A DNA stretch of 64,000 bases from Halomonas sp. McH1-25 (GTDB lineage Bacteria > Pseudomonadota > Gammaproteobacteria > Pseudomonadales > Halomonadaceae), in NCBI RefSeq assembly GCF_022348165.1, contig NZ_JAKRFI010000002.1, positions 496,001 to 560,000 of the forward strand, read 5' to 3'. Below, piece by piece: positions 9,801-20,111 of this stretch (positions are counted from its first letter, which is position 1; every line of letters starts with the position of its first letter). A model generated the notes under the pieces. It did not search any database. It saw nothing but the letters and a program-made list of their open reading frames with translations, and was not told where the DNA came from. A program made the position numbers and the translations under genes.

Positions 9801-10028
9801 CCCATCCTGATGACGTCGTTTGCCTTCATCATGGGCGTGGTCCCGCTCGTGCTCTCTACCGGTGCGGGTGCCGAAATGCGTCAGGCCATGGGTGTGGCAG
9901 TGTTCGCCGGCATGCTCGGCGTCACCTTCTTCGGATTGCTGCTGACGCCGGTGTTCTATGTGCTCATCCGTGCCTACGTGGAGAAGCGTCAGTCCCGAAA
10001 ACTGCACCTGGATGCGGCGACGTCCTGA
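6858..10028 (+). CDS. mexF: RND multidrug efflux pump (MexF-like, HAE-1)
   Basis: 1056 residues, the normal HAE-1 size. The proton-driven trimeric pump has TM1 near 10-30, two large periplasmic loops and the proton-relay motif GIVVDDAIVVVENVERN (about 402-418) in TM4. It opens NFSHFFVRRPIFAAVLS, typical of HAE-1 transporters. The MexF orthologue exports chloramphenicol, quinolones and trimethoprim; that substrate range is inferred by homology and locus order. A terminator follows and no outer-membrane channel gene is present, so it must borrow one encoded elsewhere. Confidence 0.95.
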   Translation: MNFSHFFVRRPIFAAVLSLLILIAGAISLFKLPISEYPEVVPPTVVVRANYPGANPKVIGETVAAPLEQAINGVENMLYMSSQSTADGKMTLTVTFALGTDLDTAQVQVQNRVTRTLPKLPEEVQRLGVTADKASPDLTMVVHLLSPDERYDMLYLSNYAALNIRDELARLEGVGDVQLFGAGDYSLRIWLDPSRVASLNLTAMDVVNAVREQNRQVAAGTLGAPPSPDATSFQLLINTQGRLVDEEEFENIVVRAGTNGEIVRLKDIARIELGASQYALRSLLDNQPAVAIPIFQRPGSNAIALSDAVRERMAELKQAFPEGVDYSIVYDPTVFVRGSIEAVVHTLLEAILLVVLVVVLFLQTWRASIIPLAAVPVSLIGTFAVMHLFGFSLNALSLFGLVLAIGIVVDDAIVVVENVERNIELGKSPMEATFQAMKEVTGPIIATALVLCAVFIPTAFISGLTGQFYRQFALTIAISTVISAFNSLTLSPALAAVLLKPHDAPKDRFSRLLDWLFGRWLFRPFNAVFQRASNGYVGTVRRILRGSSVALLVYAGLIGLTWLGFSSTPSGFVPQQDKQYLVSFAQLPDAATLDRTEAVIREMSEKALDYPGVESTVAFPGLSINGFTNSPNSGIVFVTLDPFEERQDPSLSANAIAGALNQEFAGIQEAFIAIFPPPPVMGLGTIGGFRLQIEDRASLGYDELYAQTQNIIAKSRQVPELAGVFSSFTVNVPQIDADVDREKAKTHGVSVDDIFETMQVYLGSLYVNDFNRFGRTYQVIAQADQAYRLEPEQIGQLKLRNAAGEMVPLATFVNVQHSSGPDRVMHYNGFPTAEINGAAAPGYSSGQAEAAIARLLEEELPNGMTFEWTDLTYQQILAGNTALFVFPLCVLLALLVLAAQYESWSLPLAVILIVPMTLLSAITGVIIAGGDNNIFTQIGLIVLVGLACKNAILIVEFAKDKQLEGLDRVSAVLEACRLRLRPILMTSFAFIMGVVPLVLSTGAGAEMRQAMGVAVFAGMLGVTFFGLLLTPVFYVLIRAYVEKRQSRKLHLDAATS

Positions 10029-10083
10029 TTTCGCGTCCCGTCGTCGGCTGGCTATCTTGCCTGTGTGGTCAGCCGACGAGTTT

Positions 10084-10114
10084 GCCCGCAATGCTTGCCG
10101 TTGCGGGCTTTTTT
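10084..10114 (+). terminator. Rho-independent terminator after mexF
   Basis: GCCCGCAA (10084-10091) pairs perfectly with TTGCGGGC (10101-10108) around a 9-base loop, followed by a run of six T. It ends the mexEF transcript. Confidence 0.9.
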
Positions 10115-10140
10115 CTTCAAGAGACCGGCGTCGTTCGGTG

Positions 10141-11340
10141 TCAGCTTGCCACGTCCAGCACCGGGCGCCGATTCACCGCCAGATACACGATCAGTGCGCC
10201 GGCACCGGCCAGGGCAATGATCATCACCATCGGCAGGGCGGTGCCGTCATAGAGCCGTCCCACCAGTGCGCTCGATGCCGCTGCCGAGCCCATCTGGATG
10301 AATCCCAGGGTCGATGCGGCGGTACCCGCCATGTGGTGGAAGGGCGCCAAAGCGCCGGCGATCAGTTGCGGCATCATCATTCCCGAACCGATGGCGTAGA
10401 GCACCTGCGGGCCGATAATTGCTGCAACGGTGTCGGCGCCGCTCGCCACCAGTGACACGACCAGAACGCCGGCCAGAACCAGCAGGCTGCCACCGGCGAG
10501 AATCAGGCGATGTCCGCCGACCCGGGCCGTCAGCCGCGCGCCCAGCAGGTTACCGCTGATGAACGCTGCCACCACGAACAGAAAATACCAGCCAAAGTGG
10601 GCCTCCGGTACGCCGAACAGTTCGATCAGCACGAACGGCGCGCCGGACATGAAACCGTAGTGACCGGCGAACATCAGGCTCACCGCCAAGGCATGGGCGA
10701 GAAAGGTGCGGTGACTGATCGCCGCCAGGTAATTGCCGGCAACCGTGCGAGGATGCAGGGTCTGGCGACGCTCGCGGGGCAACGACTCGGGCAGGCCGAC
10801 ACCCACCACGGCCAGGGTCAGCGCAGCGTACAGTGCCAGGGCCAGGAAGATCGATGGCCAGCCGAAGGCCACCAGCAGCGCCCCGCCGGCCACCGGGGCG
10901 AGCGCCGGGGCGACGGCTGTGGTACTGGCCATGTAGGCCAGTTTCTTCGCCGCATCGACCGGTGCGAAGGTATCGCGGATCATGGCCTGGGCCAGCACCA
11001 TGCCGGATGCCGCCCCGAAGGCCTGCAGGAAGCGATAGCCGAACAGCACGGCGATGCTATCGGCGAACATGCAGCCCACGCTGCCCAGGCAGAACAGCGC
11101 CATGCCGATGAGCAGCAGCGGCTTGCGGCCGAACCGGTCGGCCAGCGGACCGCACAGCAACTGAGCGACCGCCAGGCCGATCATGTAGGCACTCAGGGTC
11201 AGCTGAATCCTGTCGGCGCCGACGCCGAACGTCTCGGCCATGGCGGGAAAGGCGGGCAGGTACATGGAGGTGGCCAGCGGTCCCATTGCCACCATGGCGG
11301 CCAGGACGACGACGGCTATCGGCGAGGTGAGCTTGATCAT
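10141..11340 (-). CDS. Bcr/CflA-family MFS drug exporter
   Basis: 399 residues with about 12 membrane helices. The first half carries the features of drug:H+ antiporters: MGPLATSMYLPAFPAMAETFG at the N-terminus, GPLADRFGRKPLLLIG (loop 2-3 motif A) and LQAFGAASGMVLAQAMIRD (TM4-5 region), all as in Bcr/CflA transporters (bicyclomycin, sulfonamide, chloramphenicol or Cys/dipeptide export). The start has an AAGGA ribosome-binding site. Its 3' end faces the mexF terminator. A structured RNA with its own terminator lies just upstream on the same strand and could be its leader. Confidence 0.88.
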   Translation of the reverse strand: MIKLTSPIAVVVLAAMVAMGPLATSMYLPAFPAMAETFGVGADRIQLTLSAYMIGLAVAQLLCGPLADRFGRKPLLLIGMALFCLGSVGCMFADSIAVLFGYRFLQAFGAASGMVLAQAMIRDTFAPVDAAKKLAYMASTTAVAPALAPVAGGALLVAFGWPSIFLALALYAALTLAVVGVGLPESLPRERRQTLHPRTVAGNYLAAISHRTFLAHALAVSLMFAGHYGFMSGAPFVLIELFGVPEAHFGWYFLFVVAAFISGNLLGARLTARVGGHRLILAGGSLLVLAGVLVVSLVASGADTVAAIIGPQVLYAIGSGMMMPQLIAGALAPFHHMAGTAASTLGFIQMGSAAASSALVGRLYDGTALPMVMIIALAGAGALIVYLAVNRRPVLDVAS

Positions 11341-11423
11341 GGGTGTCCTTTCGGTGATCGGGCTGGAATTCTACGCCTAACCCGATGGGATTAGCCAGCT
11401 AACGAAAGGCGCATACGCACGCA

Positions 11424-11712
11424 AAAAAATGGACCGCAAGAGCGGTCCAAGGTACGCAGGGAACTGAAGGGTCGTGCTGGGGCTAGGCCCCACAGAGTCA
11501 AAGGACGGCCATCGATTACGTCCTTTGACACTGTTCGTGATGCGTCGTCGGTCAATCTCTGACGGCGCATGCCAAACGGGGCGTCCTTGCGGGAATCCAT
11601 TCCTGATGCCGTGGCATCCCTGGCCCGAAGGCGCGGCGATTCATCCGTGGACTGACGAGGGGGAGAAAGTTCTGGGGTGAACGACGTTTGCACGTGCCAC
11701 CCTCGTCAGTCG
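11424..11712 (-). ncRNA. Unassigned structured RNA, about 290 nt, with promoter and terminator
   Basis: No protein explains this stretch, but several features on the minus strand suit a small-RNA gene. TATAGT (11725-11720) is a possible -10. From about 11712 the sequence forms perfect inverted repeats: an 11-bp stem (11701-11711 with 11650-11660), GATGCC/GGCATC (11605-11618), another 11-bp stem (11519-11529 with 11497-11507), TGGGGC/GCCCCA (11478-11492), and the final hairpin GGACCGC/GCGGTCC (11431-11448) followed by seven U. It does not resemble RNase P RNA, 6S, tmRNA or SRP RNA as I remember them. It is either a free RNA or an attenuated leader of the MFS gene that begins 84 bases further on. 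Confidence 0.6.
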
Positions 11713-11940
11713 TACTCTGACTATAGCGAGGAAGGTGCCATGTTTATAAAAACTTTTACATAACAGGGGTTTATATTTGCCATTGAGATGAGTGCTGCGA
11801 AGGGGCGAGGGAAAACGGGCTCATCGGGCCGATAACCTGTCATCGAACGACGACGACCTGGAGGATTCGCGTCTCACATTGCTTGTTTTTCAATGAGTTA
11901 GTCAGTATCTAAACACCGACAAGTCGATGCGCGGAGGCGT
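11713..11940. other. Intergenic region upstream of the structured RNA
   Basis: AT-rich by comparison with its surroundings. It holds the possible -10 of the RNA gene (11720-11725) and the imperfect palindrome TGTTTATAAAAACTTTTACA (11741-11760), which could be a regulator site. I see no coding sequence. Confidence 0.4.
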
Positions 11941-11974
11941 GAAAACACGCAGCCCCTGCCGAGGCAGGGGCTGC
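11941..11974 (-). terminator. Terminator of icd
   Basis: A perfect 12-bp stem, GCAGCCCCTGCC (11949-11960) with GGCAGGGGCTGC (11963-11974), two-base loop. On the minus strand it is followed by GTGTTTTC. It lies about 50 bases after the icd stop. Confidence 0.85.
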
Positions 11975-12022
11975 GATGTCACGGCCGGCGATTCAGAACG
12001 TCACCGGTGTTCCCAGCGACAG

Positions 12023-14584
<2,562 letters not shown>

Positions 14585-14791
14585 ATGCCGTACAGTTACC
14601 GAGCCGCACATCCAGACAGTGAAACGACGCGTCGCGATGCCTCGCAACGGCGCGACGAGGGATACTTGGTCTACAACACCGAAACCAGCAAGGAATATGG
14701 CGTCTATGCCACCGAGGAAGAGGCGCGGGCAGCCTGTCAGGAACTCAATGACGAAGAACCTGGCATGACGGACCAGTATCCCGCCACGTAG
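14585..14791 (+). CDS. Small acidic protein of unknown function
   Basis: 68 residues starting MPYSYRAAHPDSE, with a good GGGGAGACGAG ribosome-binding site. The core DEGYLVYNTETSKEYGVYATEEEARAACQELND is acidic and predicted beta-strand then helix. The same pattern, Y-x-VYN-x-x-T-x-K-x-x-G-x-YA followed by an EA-containing helix, recurs in the small protein at 57841 and loosely near 57.7 kb, so this looks like a small paralogous family. I do not know a function. A terminator follows. Confidence 0.7.
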   Translation: MPYSYRAAHPDSETTRRDASQRRDEGYLVYNTETSKEYGVYATEEEARAACQELNDEEPGMTDQYPAT

Positions 14792-14813
14792 TTGAGGTAG
14801 TGTTCACTTCGAA

Positions 14814-14843
14814 GACACCGGCATCCGTGTGCCGGTGTCTTTT
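14814..14843 (+). terminator. Terminator between the small gene and otsA
   Basis: GACACCGGCA (14814-14823) pairs perfectly with TGCCGGTGTC (14830-14839), followed by TTTT. It lies between convergent genes and may also stop otsA transcripts. Confidence 0.8.
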
Positions 14844-14851
14844 CGAGCGGA

Positions 14852-16246
14852 TTAATGCTCAACGGCACCCAGAGCGCCGAGGAACTGGCGACACCAGTGG
14901 TGTATGTCGTTCTTGCGCATCACCTCCATCATGCGCTGCCAACGTTCCTTTCGCTCGTCCAGCGGCATGTTCAGGGCCTGATCCAGCATGTCGGCGACGC
15001 CTTCGGTATCGTACGGGTTGCAGACCAGGGCGCCTTCCTGCAACTCCCAGGATGCCCCGGCCAGGTGGGAAAGCACCAGTACGCCGGGATCTTCGGGATC
15101 CTGTGCAGCAACGAACTCCTTGGCGACCAGGTTCATGCCGTCGCGCAGCGGAGTCAGGAAACCGACCCGGCTCAGGCGCAGGAAACCGAGGATAGATTCC
15201 CGGCTGTAGCCGCGATTGAGGTAACGCAGCGGTGTCCAGTCGTAATCCGAGAAGCGGCCATTGACGTGGCCGGCGATACGCTCCAGCGTCGTGCGCAGCT
15301 CGGCATACTCCGGGACATCGGTGCGCGAGGGAGGGGATATCTGCACGAACACGACGTGGCCATGCTGGTGCTCGGCCTTTTCCAGCAATCGCTCGAAGGC
15401 CTGGAAGCGCTTGAAAATGCCCTTGCTGTAGTCCAGCCGGTCGACGCCCATCACCATCGTGCGGTCGGCCAGTGATTGCGCCATACGCTTGCCGATGTTG
15501 CTTTCCACGCCTTGGCGCGCCATTTCCTGAGCCGATTCGATATCGATCGAGATGGGGTAGGCCTCGGCCCGGAAGCGGCGACCTTCGACCTCGATCGTGC
15601 CGTCTTCATGGAAGGTGGCATCGAAACCGTGGCGCATGCACTCTTCGAAGTTGCGCTGGTCGCACTTGGTCTGGAAGCCGATCACGTCGTAGGCGCTGAA
15701 ATAGCGCAACAGGTTCTCGTAATCGGGGAGGATGCGCAGCACGTCCCAGGGAGGGAACGGTGTATGCAGGAAATGCCCGATGGGCACGTTGATGCCGGCC
15801 TGACGCAGGAAGTGCCCCAGCGGGATCAGCTGGTAGTCATGCACCCAAATACGCGAATGGGGCTCGACCAGCGTAGCGACGTGCCGGGCATAGCGCTGGC
15901 TGACGCGCAGGTAACCTTCCAGATTTTCACGATCGTATTCCACCTTGTCGGTCCGATAGTGGAACAGCGGCCAGAGCACCTCGTTGGAGAAGCCGATGTA
16001 AAAGGTCTGGTGATCGTTCTCGGTAAGCGGAAACGTCGCGAAACGTACCGAGTCGAATTCGTAGTGATTGAGCTGGGCATCGCGATTCTCATCGATTTCG
16101 CCGCTCCAGCCGACCCACAATCCTTCGTTCTTCTGCAAGGCGTTCATGACGCCAACGGCGAGTCCGCCCTGGCTGCCTCCCGAGCTTTTCGGGGAAGGGA
16201 CGCGATTGGAGACGACAATCAGCTCGTTATCCGGTTCCTTGGACAT
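14852..16246 (-). CDS. otsA: Trehalose-6-phosphate synthase
   Basis: 464 residues, GT20 family. It joins a nucleotide-activated glucose to glucose-6-phosphate, giving trehalose-6-phosphate for osmoprotection. Visible motifs are the N-terminal [45 protein letters not shown] and the nucleotide-sugar loop [11 protein letters not shown]. The frame opens at 16330, but [16 protein letters not shown] at 16246 puts the SNRV strand in its usual place. otsB lies 130 bases upstream on the same strand, so order is otsB-otsA. Confidence 0.94.
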   Translation of the reverse strand: MSKEPDNELIVVSNRVPSPKSSGGSQGGLAVGVMNALQKNEGLWVGWSGEIDENRDAQLNHYEFDSVRFATFPLTENDHQTFYIGFSNEVLWPLFHYRTDKVEYDRENLEGYLRVSQRYARHVATLVEPHSRIWVHDYQLIPLGHFLRQAGINVPIGHFLHTPFPPWDVLRILPDYENLLRYFSAYDVIGFQTKCDQRNFEECMRHGFDATFHEDGTIEVEGRRFRAEAYPISIDIESAQEMARQGVESNIGKRMAQSLADRTMVMGVDRLDYSKGIFKRFQAFERLLEKAEHQHGHVVFVQISPPSRTDVPEYAELRTTLERIAGHVNGRFSDYDWTPLRYLNRGYSRESILGFLRLSRVGFLTPLRDGMNLVAKEFVAAQDPEDPGVLVLSHLAGASWELQEGALVCNPYDTEGVADMLDQALNMPLDERKERWQRMMEVMRKNDIHHWCRQFLGALGAVEH

Positions 16247-16376
16247 GTGAACACCTATGGCTAATGGCGGGTGGCGCGAGCCTTCCTGCCCGCACTCACC
16301 CAGGATGACGTCCGGTCGGTAGCTATCCAAGCTAGCCGAAACAATCTGTCGCGATCATGCCGGACTTCACTCTAGT

Positions 16377-17150
16377 TTATGCTGATCCTGCCGGCCATTG
16401 TTCCAGGCAGGCCTTCAGCCAGGCTTCCACGGCCTGGGTATCGCCCAACCGATACCTTGCCTGGGTTTCGCCCTGGCCGACCTTGATACTGTATCCTCCC
16501 AAGGCATTGACGGCCTCGAAGCCGTCCTCGTCTGTCAAATCGTCGCCGAGAAACACTGGCGTACGCTGGGCGAATGGCGTCACTTGCATGAACTGATGGA
16601 TGGCTTCGCCCTTGTTGCAAGAGGTTGTCCGTAACTCGAACACGGACTTGCCGCCATGCAGGATCAGGGCATCTCCCAAGCGTTTCCTCAAGCTTTCCAG
16701 CTGCTTCTCGATCGTCGACTGCTTGTCGGGCGCATTGCGATAATGCAGGGCCAGGCTGGCCCCTTTGTCTTCCAGCTCCAACTCGGGATGCGCATCGAGA
16801 AAACGGCTCAGTTCCTCGCGCGCCTCCTGCAGCGTGGCATGGTCGGGGTCGGTCAACGAATAACCGTTCACCGCATCGCGTCGCTCGGCACCGTGTTGTC
16901 CCGCCAAGGGTAATTCCAGCGGCGATAGCAGGCGCGACAGATCGTCGATGGAGCGCCCACTGATGATGGCAAGAGCGCCATCGAGGCGTTGGTGCAACTG
17001 TTTGAGCAGTTCCAGCAGGCGCTTTTCCAACACCACGTCCGCCGGCTTTTCCTTCAGGGGACTCAGCGTGCCATCCAAGTCGAGAAACAATGCCCAAGCT
17101 TCGTCCTTTTGAGGCAAAGGACATGATCGGAACATTTCCGGATTCGACAT
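16377..17150 (-). CDS. otsB: Trehalose-6-phosphate phosphatase
   Basis: 257 residues, HAD family. It removes phosphate from trehalose-6-phosphate to give the compatible solute. The catalytic DLDGTL (Asp24, Asp26), the second motif ISGRSIDDL, and GDDLTDEDGFEAVNALGG (metal-binding motif IV) are present. It lies directly upstream of otsA on the same strand. The adjacent divergent LysR gene has no obvious connection. Confidence 0.95.
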   Translation of the reverse strand: MSNPEMFRSCPLPQKDEAWALFLDLDGTLSPLKEKPADVVLEKRLLELLKQLHQRLDGALAIISGRSIDDLSRLLSPLELPLAGQHGAERRDAVNGYSLTDPDHATLQEAREELSRFLDAHPELELEDKGASLALHYRNAPDKQSTIEKQLESLRKRLGDALILHGGKSVFELRTTSCNKGEAIHQFMQVTPFAQRTPVFLGDDLTDEDGFEAVNALGGYSIKVGQGETQARYRLGDTQAVEAWLKACLEQWPAGSA

Positions 17151-17478
17151 CGAAAGGCACCCTCCCTGAGCCTATTGGATACAGCGGTCCTCGACGGATA
17201 TTCCATCGAAGTGCACTCTTACTGTAAGAAAGACCAGCCGCGTTCGCCAGCGTATGGCAGTGATGGGTATGGGCTGTCGTGTCGCGTTGGGCTTATGAAA
17301 ACAACTCCTTACGCTCCGCAACTAAATTTGCTCGTTTGCAATCTCTGTTGACAATGCGTTGCGAGATGAAAGGGAAGCATGCAGCCTGCCACAACATTCC
17401 TGCTTACCGGTTGGGTGATCCCCGTCCCGGTCCGAAGAATAACTCTAATCTTGATTATCGTGCCTCGTTGGAGAAAAC
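17151..17478. promoter_or_regulatory. Divergent region between otsB and the LysR gene
   Basis: 328 bases with no coding sequence. A TTGACA at 17348-17353 resembles a -35 on the plus strand, but no good -10 follows at the right distance. GTTGGAGAAAAC before 17479 is the LysR ribosome-binding site. No osmotic-control element is recognisable. Confidence 0.3.
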
Positions 17479-18420
17479 ATGCTTAATCAGCGAGCCTTGG
17501 CCTACCTTAACGAAGTCATTCGTCGTGGCTCACTACGTCGTGCCGCCGCCTATCTCGATGTGGATGCCTCAGCGCTCAGCCGGCAAATCAAGGCGCTGGA
17601 GGAAACCCTGGGAATCACGTTATGCGAGAGGCATGGGAGCGGAATGCATGCCACGCAGGCAGGCAAGCTACTCGTCGAGCATTATCACGCCCAGCGTGCC
17701 GCTGAAGAGGCCGCGCTTTCCAGACTGATGGCGTTACAAGAGTTACGCCGCGGCGAAGTGCGGATTGCCGTCGGGGAGGGCTTTATCGCCGACCTGGTGT
17801 CGGCTCCCCTGCAGAGCTTTCTTACCGCGTTTTCGGGTATCGAGCTGGAGGTGCGCATGGCCGGTGTCAATGAAGCGATATCGCTTGTCAAAGACATGGA
17901 AGTGGATCTCGCTTTGCTCTATGCCCCGCCAGTCGATCCCCTCCTGCATTGTCATGTGGAGACACTTCAGCCACTGGACCTCATCGTGCCGGCAGATCAC
18001 CCGCTCTTGGCAAAAGACAGGCCACTGACATTACACGATCTGACTGCATGGCCGCTGGGGCTGATGGATAACTGTTTCGGCATGCGCCAGATGGTCAGCT
18101 TGGTGGAGCAGCAGGAGCGGGTGCATTTGCATGCCCGCTTACGCACGAATTCGGTGGCCGTGCTCAAGAACTTCGTACGCTCGGGAATTGGCGTGACATT
18201 CATGCCGGAGCTGACTGTGATGGAAGAAGTGCGCAACGGTGAGATCCGTGTCCTGCCCATGGATTACCCGGTACTCAGTGGGGCACGTGCCCAGATCGTC
18301 AGCCGGGTAGGCCGGGAGCTGACCGTGGCTTCCCAGGCATGCGTAACCCATTTGAGAAGAGGGCTGCGCTTTTTCAATGCCGACGCGCCGAGACTGCTAA
18401 ACGCCAAGTGTTGCATTTGA
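17479..18420 (+). CDS. LysR-family regulator, probably of the TRAP operon
   Basis: 313 residues. The winged helix at 1-60 (LRRAAAYLDVDASALSRQIKALEE) is followed by a periplasmic-binding-like effector domain. It lies directly upstream of dctPQM-ddpX on the same strand with a 97-base gap holding a LysR-type inverted repeat, so it probably controls that operon and itself. The effector is unknown. The start has a TTGGAG ribosome-binding site. Confidence 0.87.
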   Translation: MLNQRALAYLNEVIRRGSLRRAAAYLDVDASALSRQIKALEETLGITLCERHGSGMHATQAGKLLVEHYHAQRAAEEAALSRLMALQELRRGEVRIAVGEGFIADLVSAPLQSFLTAFSGIELEVRMAGVNEAISLVKDMEVDLALLYAPPVDPLLHCHVETLQPLDLIVPADHPLLAKDRPLTLHDLTAWPLGLMDNCFGMRQMVSLVEQQERVHLHARLRTNSVAVLKNFVRSGIGVTFMPELTVMEEVRNGEIRVLPMDYPVLSGARAQIVSRVGRELTVASQACVTHLRRGLRFFNADAPRLLNAKCCI

Positions 18421-18440
18421 GGCAACGCAATCGTGATTGC
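18411..18440. promoter_or_regulatory. LysR-type operator upstream of dctP
   Basis: TTGCATTTGAGGCAA (18411-18425) is a TTGC-N7-GCAA dyad with the T-N11-A spacing of LysR sites. Immediately after it is the perfect dyad GCAATC-GT-GATTGC (18427-18440). They overlap the regulator's stop codon and precede dctP by about 80-105 bases. Confidence 0.55.
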
Positions 18441-18517
18441 ATAGGCAACACGACAATGCATAGTCTCATGTAACTTTGTTTAACCCTATGCCTTAACAAC
18501 AACAAGGAGACATTGTC

Positions 18518-19555
18518 ATGTCATGTTCTGCACGACTTCCGTTGCGAACGCTGGTTTCTAGCTGTGTCCTGAGCTTCGCCATGCTGGCAGGTTCCGCACA
18601 GGCCGAAACGACCGTGAACTTGAGTTATAACGGTGCGCCTGACCCCGACAAGAACGCCGTCCATGTATTCGCGACCAACTTGAAAGACCTTGTCGCAGAG
18701 AAGACCAACGGCGAAATCCAGCTGAAGCTGTACCCCAATAGCATGCTCGGCGAAGAGCAGGCCCGCATGGAACAGGTCATGAGCACCCCTAGCCTGAACA
18801 TTGCCTCCTTTGCCGGCATGTCTCCTCTCGTACCTGAAATCTATGTCAGCGCGATTCCTTTCCTGTTCGAGGATTTCGAGGCGGCACGCAATTTCTTCGA
18901 CGAAGGTCAGTACTGGCAAGAAGTGGAAAACGCTCTGCGTGAGCGTACCGGCGCCGAGCTCTTGGCCGTCGTCGAGGAGGGGGGCTTCCTGGCATTCACC
19001 AACAATGAGAAGCCCATCCACTCACCCAAGGATTTCGAGGGACTGCGCTTTCGTGCAATGGACCCCAGCCAGGTCGCCCTCTACGAAGCATTTGGTGCGT
19101 CAGGTACGCCGATCCCCTGGACCGAGGTTTACATGGCCCTGCGTACCGGTGTCGCCGACGGTCAAATGAACCCGCCGATGTATATCATTCTGGGCAGTCT
19201 CCACGAGGTACAGGACTACCTGACCCTGGCCAATATCCAATATTCGGACCAGTTCCTGGTGGGTAACGGCAAGATGCTGGATAGCTGGGATGAAGAAACC
19301 CGCCAAGCCTTCATGGACGCCGTGGCCGAGGCTAACGAGATGGCTCGGGACTACAACGAAGCAAAGGTCGACGAACGCATTGCCTATTTGGAAGAACAGG
19401 GCATGGAAGTCATCCGACCTTCGCAGGAGGATCTGCAAGCATTTCGTGAGCAGGGCCAGCCGGCCTATCTGGACTGGCTGACGGAGCAGGGGATCGAACA
19501 ACGCTGGATCGATATGGCACTGAAAGATACCGGAATGACCGAGCTGGCTCAGTAA
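18518..19555 (+). CDS. dctP: TRAP transporter substrate-binding protein
   Basis: 345 residues. The Sec signal peptide (1-29, ending GSAQA) is followed by a DctP-family periplasmic binding protein (TVNLSYNGAPDPDKN; LKLYPNSMLGEEQARMEQV). The conserved arginine that clamps the substrate carboxylate lies in GLRFRAMDPS. It should bind a carboxylate ligand and deliver it to DctQM. The ligand is unknown; the linked dipeptidase suggests an amino acid or a small peptide. A stable hairpin follows, typical where the binding protein is made in excess of the membrane subunits. Confidence 0.93.
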   Translation: MSCSARLPLRTLVSSCVLSFAMLAGSAQAETTVNLSYNGAPDPDKNAVHVFATNLKDLVAEKTNGEIQLKLYPNSMLGEEQARMEQVMSTPSLNIASFAGMSPLVPEIYVSAIPFLFEDFEAARNFFDEGQYWQEVENALRERTGAELLAVVEEGGFLAFTNNEKPIHSPKDFEGLRFRAMDPSQVALYEAFGASGTPIPWTEVYMALRTGVADGQMNPPMYIILGSLHEVQDYLTLANIQYSDQFLVGNGKMLDSWDEETRQAFMDAVAEANEMARDYNEAKVDERIAYLEEQGMEVIRPSQEDLQAFREQGQPAYLDWLTEQGIEQRWIDMALKDTGMTELAQ

Positions 19556-19569
19556 CCGACACTCGAAAC

Positions 19570-19591
19570 GGCAGGGAGTCGCCTCCCTGCC
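19570..19591 (+). other. Hairpin between dctP and dctQ
   Basis: A perfect 9-bp stem (GGCAGGGAG with CTCCCTGCC) and a 4-base loop, with no T-run. It probably protects the dctP mRNA or causes partial termination, rather than being a true terminator. Confidence 0.6.
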
Positions 19592-19619
19592 TCTCCTGAT
19601 TCCTGCTTGTAGAACGCCC

Positions 19620-20111
19620 ATGACTTCGCTTCGCTCTCGGGTTCTGGCCGTCAGTCGGCCGCTGTCGCTGTGTGTCGCCAGTACCCTGCTATTCATCGAT
19701 CTGGCCGTCATTCTTTATGGCGTATTCATGCGTTACCTGGCGGGTGGCGCCCCGATCTGGACCGATGAACTGGCCCGCTATCTGATCATCGGCAGTGTCC
19801 TGCTGGCGGCCGGCGCCGTGTGGGTCGAAGGCGGTCACATGCGTGTCGCACTGATCGAAAAGCTATTGCCGGCTGGGCTTTGCCGGCTTCTCAACTGGTA
19901 TCAGTGGTTACTGACTCTGGGGCTGGCGGTAGCCGGCACAATCATCAGTTATGACTATGCACAGTCAGTATCCATGTTCACCAGCTCCGGACTGGGCATT
20001 AGCCGCACCATTCCCATGATGTCGCTGCCAGTGGGCTTCGCACTGCTGGCCTGGCATGTACTCTGGTACGGTCCGGCGCCTCTGCGCACCCAGGTGGAGG
20101 AAACGATATGA
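19620..20111 (+). CDS. dctQ: TRAP transporter small membrane subunit
   Basis: 163 residues with four predicted membrane helices, the DctQ plan. It contains FMRYLAGGAPIWTDELARYLIIGSVL, in which the W-x-x-E-x-x-R signature of the family is visible. It pairs with DctM to form the Na+-driven importer. It overlaps dctM by 4 bases (ATGA), so the two are translationally coupled. Confidence 0.9.
   Translation: MTSLRSRVLAVSRPLSLCVASTLLFIDLAVILYGVFMRYLAGGAPIWTDELARYLIIGSVLLAAGAVWVEGGHMRVALIEKLLPAGLCRLLNWYQWLLTLGLAVAGTIISYDYAQSVSMFTSSGLGISRTIPMMSLPVGFALLAWHVLWYGPAPLRTQVEETI

Noticed and set aside
11391-11693. A 100-codon minus-strand frame across the structured RNA
   Set aside because: No family features or ribosome-binding site, and it runs through the stems of the RNA; the RNA reading explains the sequence better.
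11424-11712. CsrB/RsmZ-type regulatory RNA
   Set aside because: GGA triplets occur (about six), but close to chance for this length and mostly in stems rather than loops. I do not call the family.
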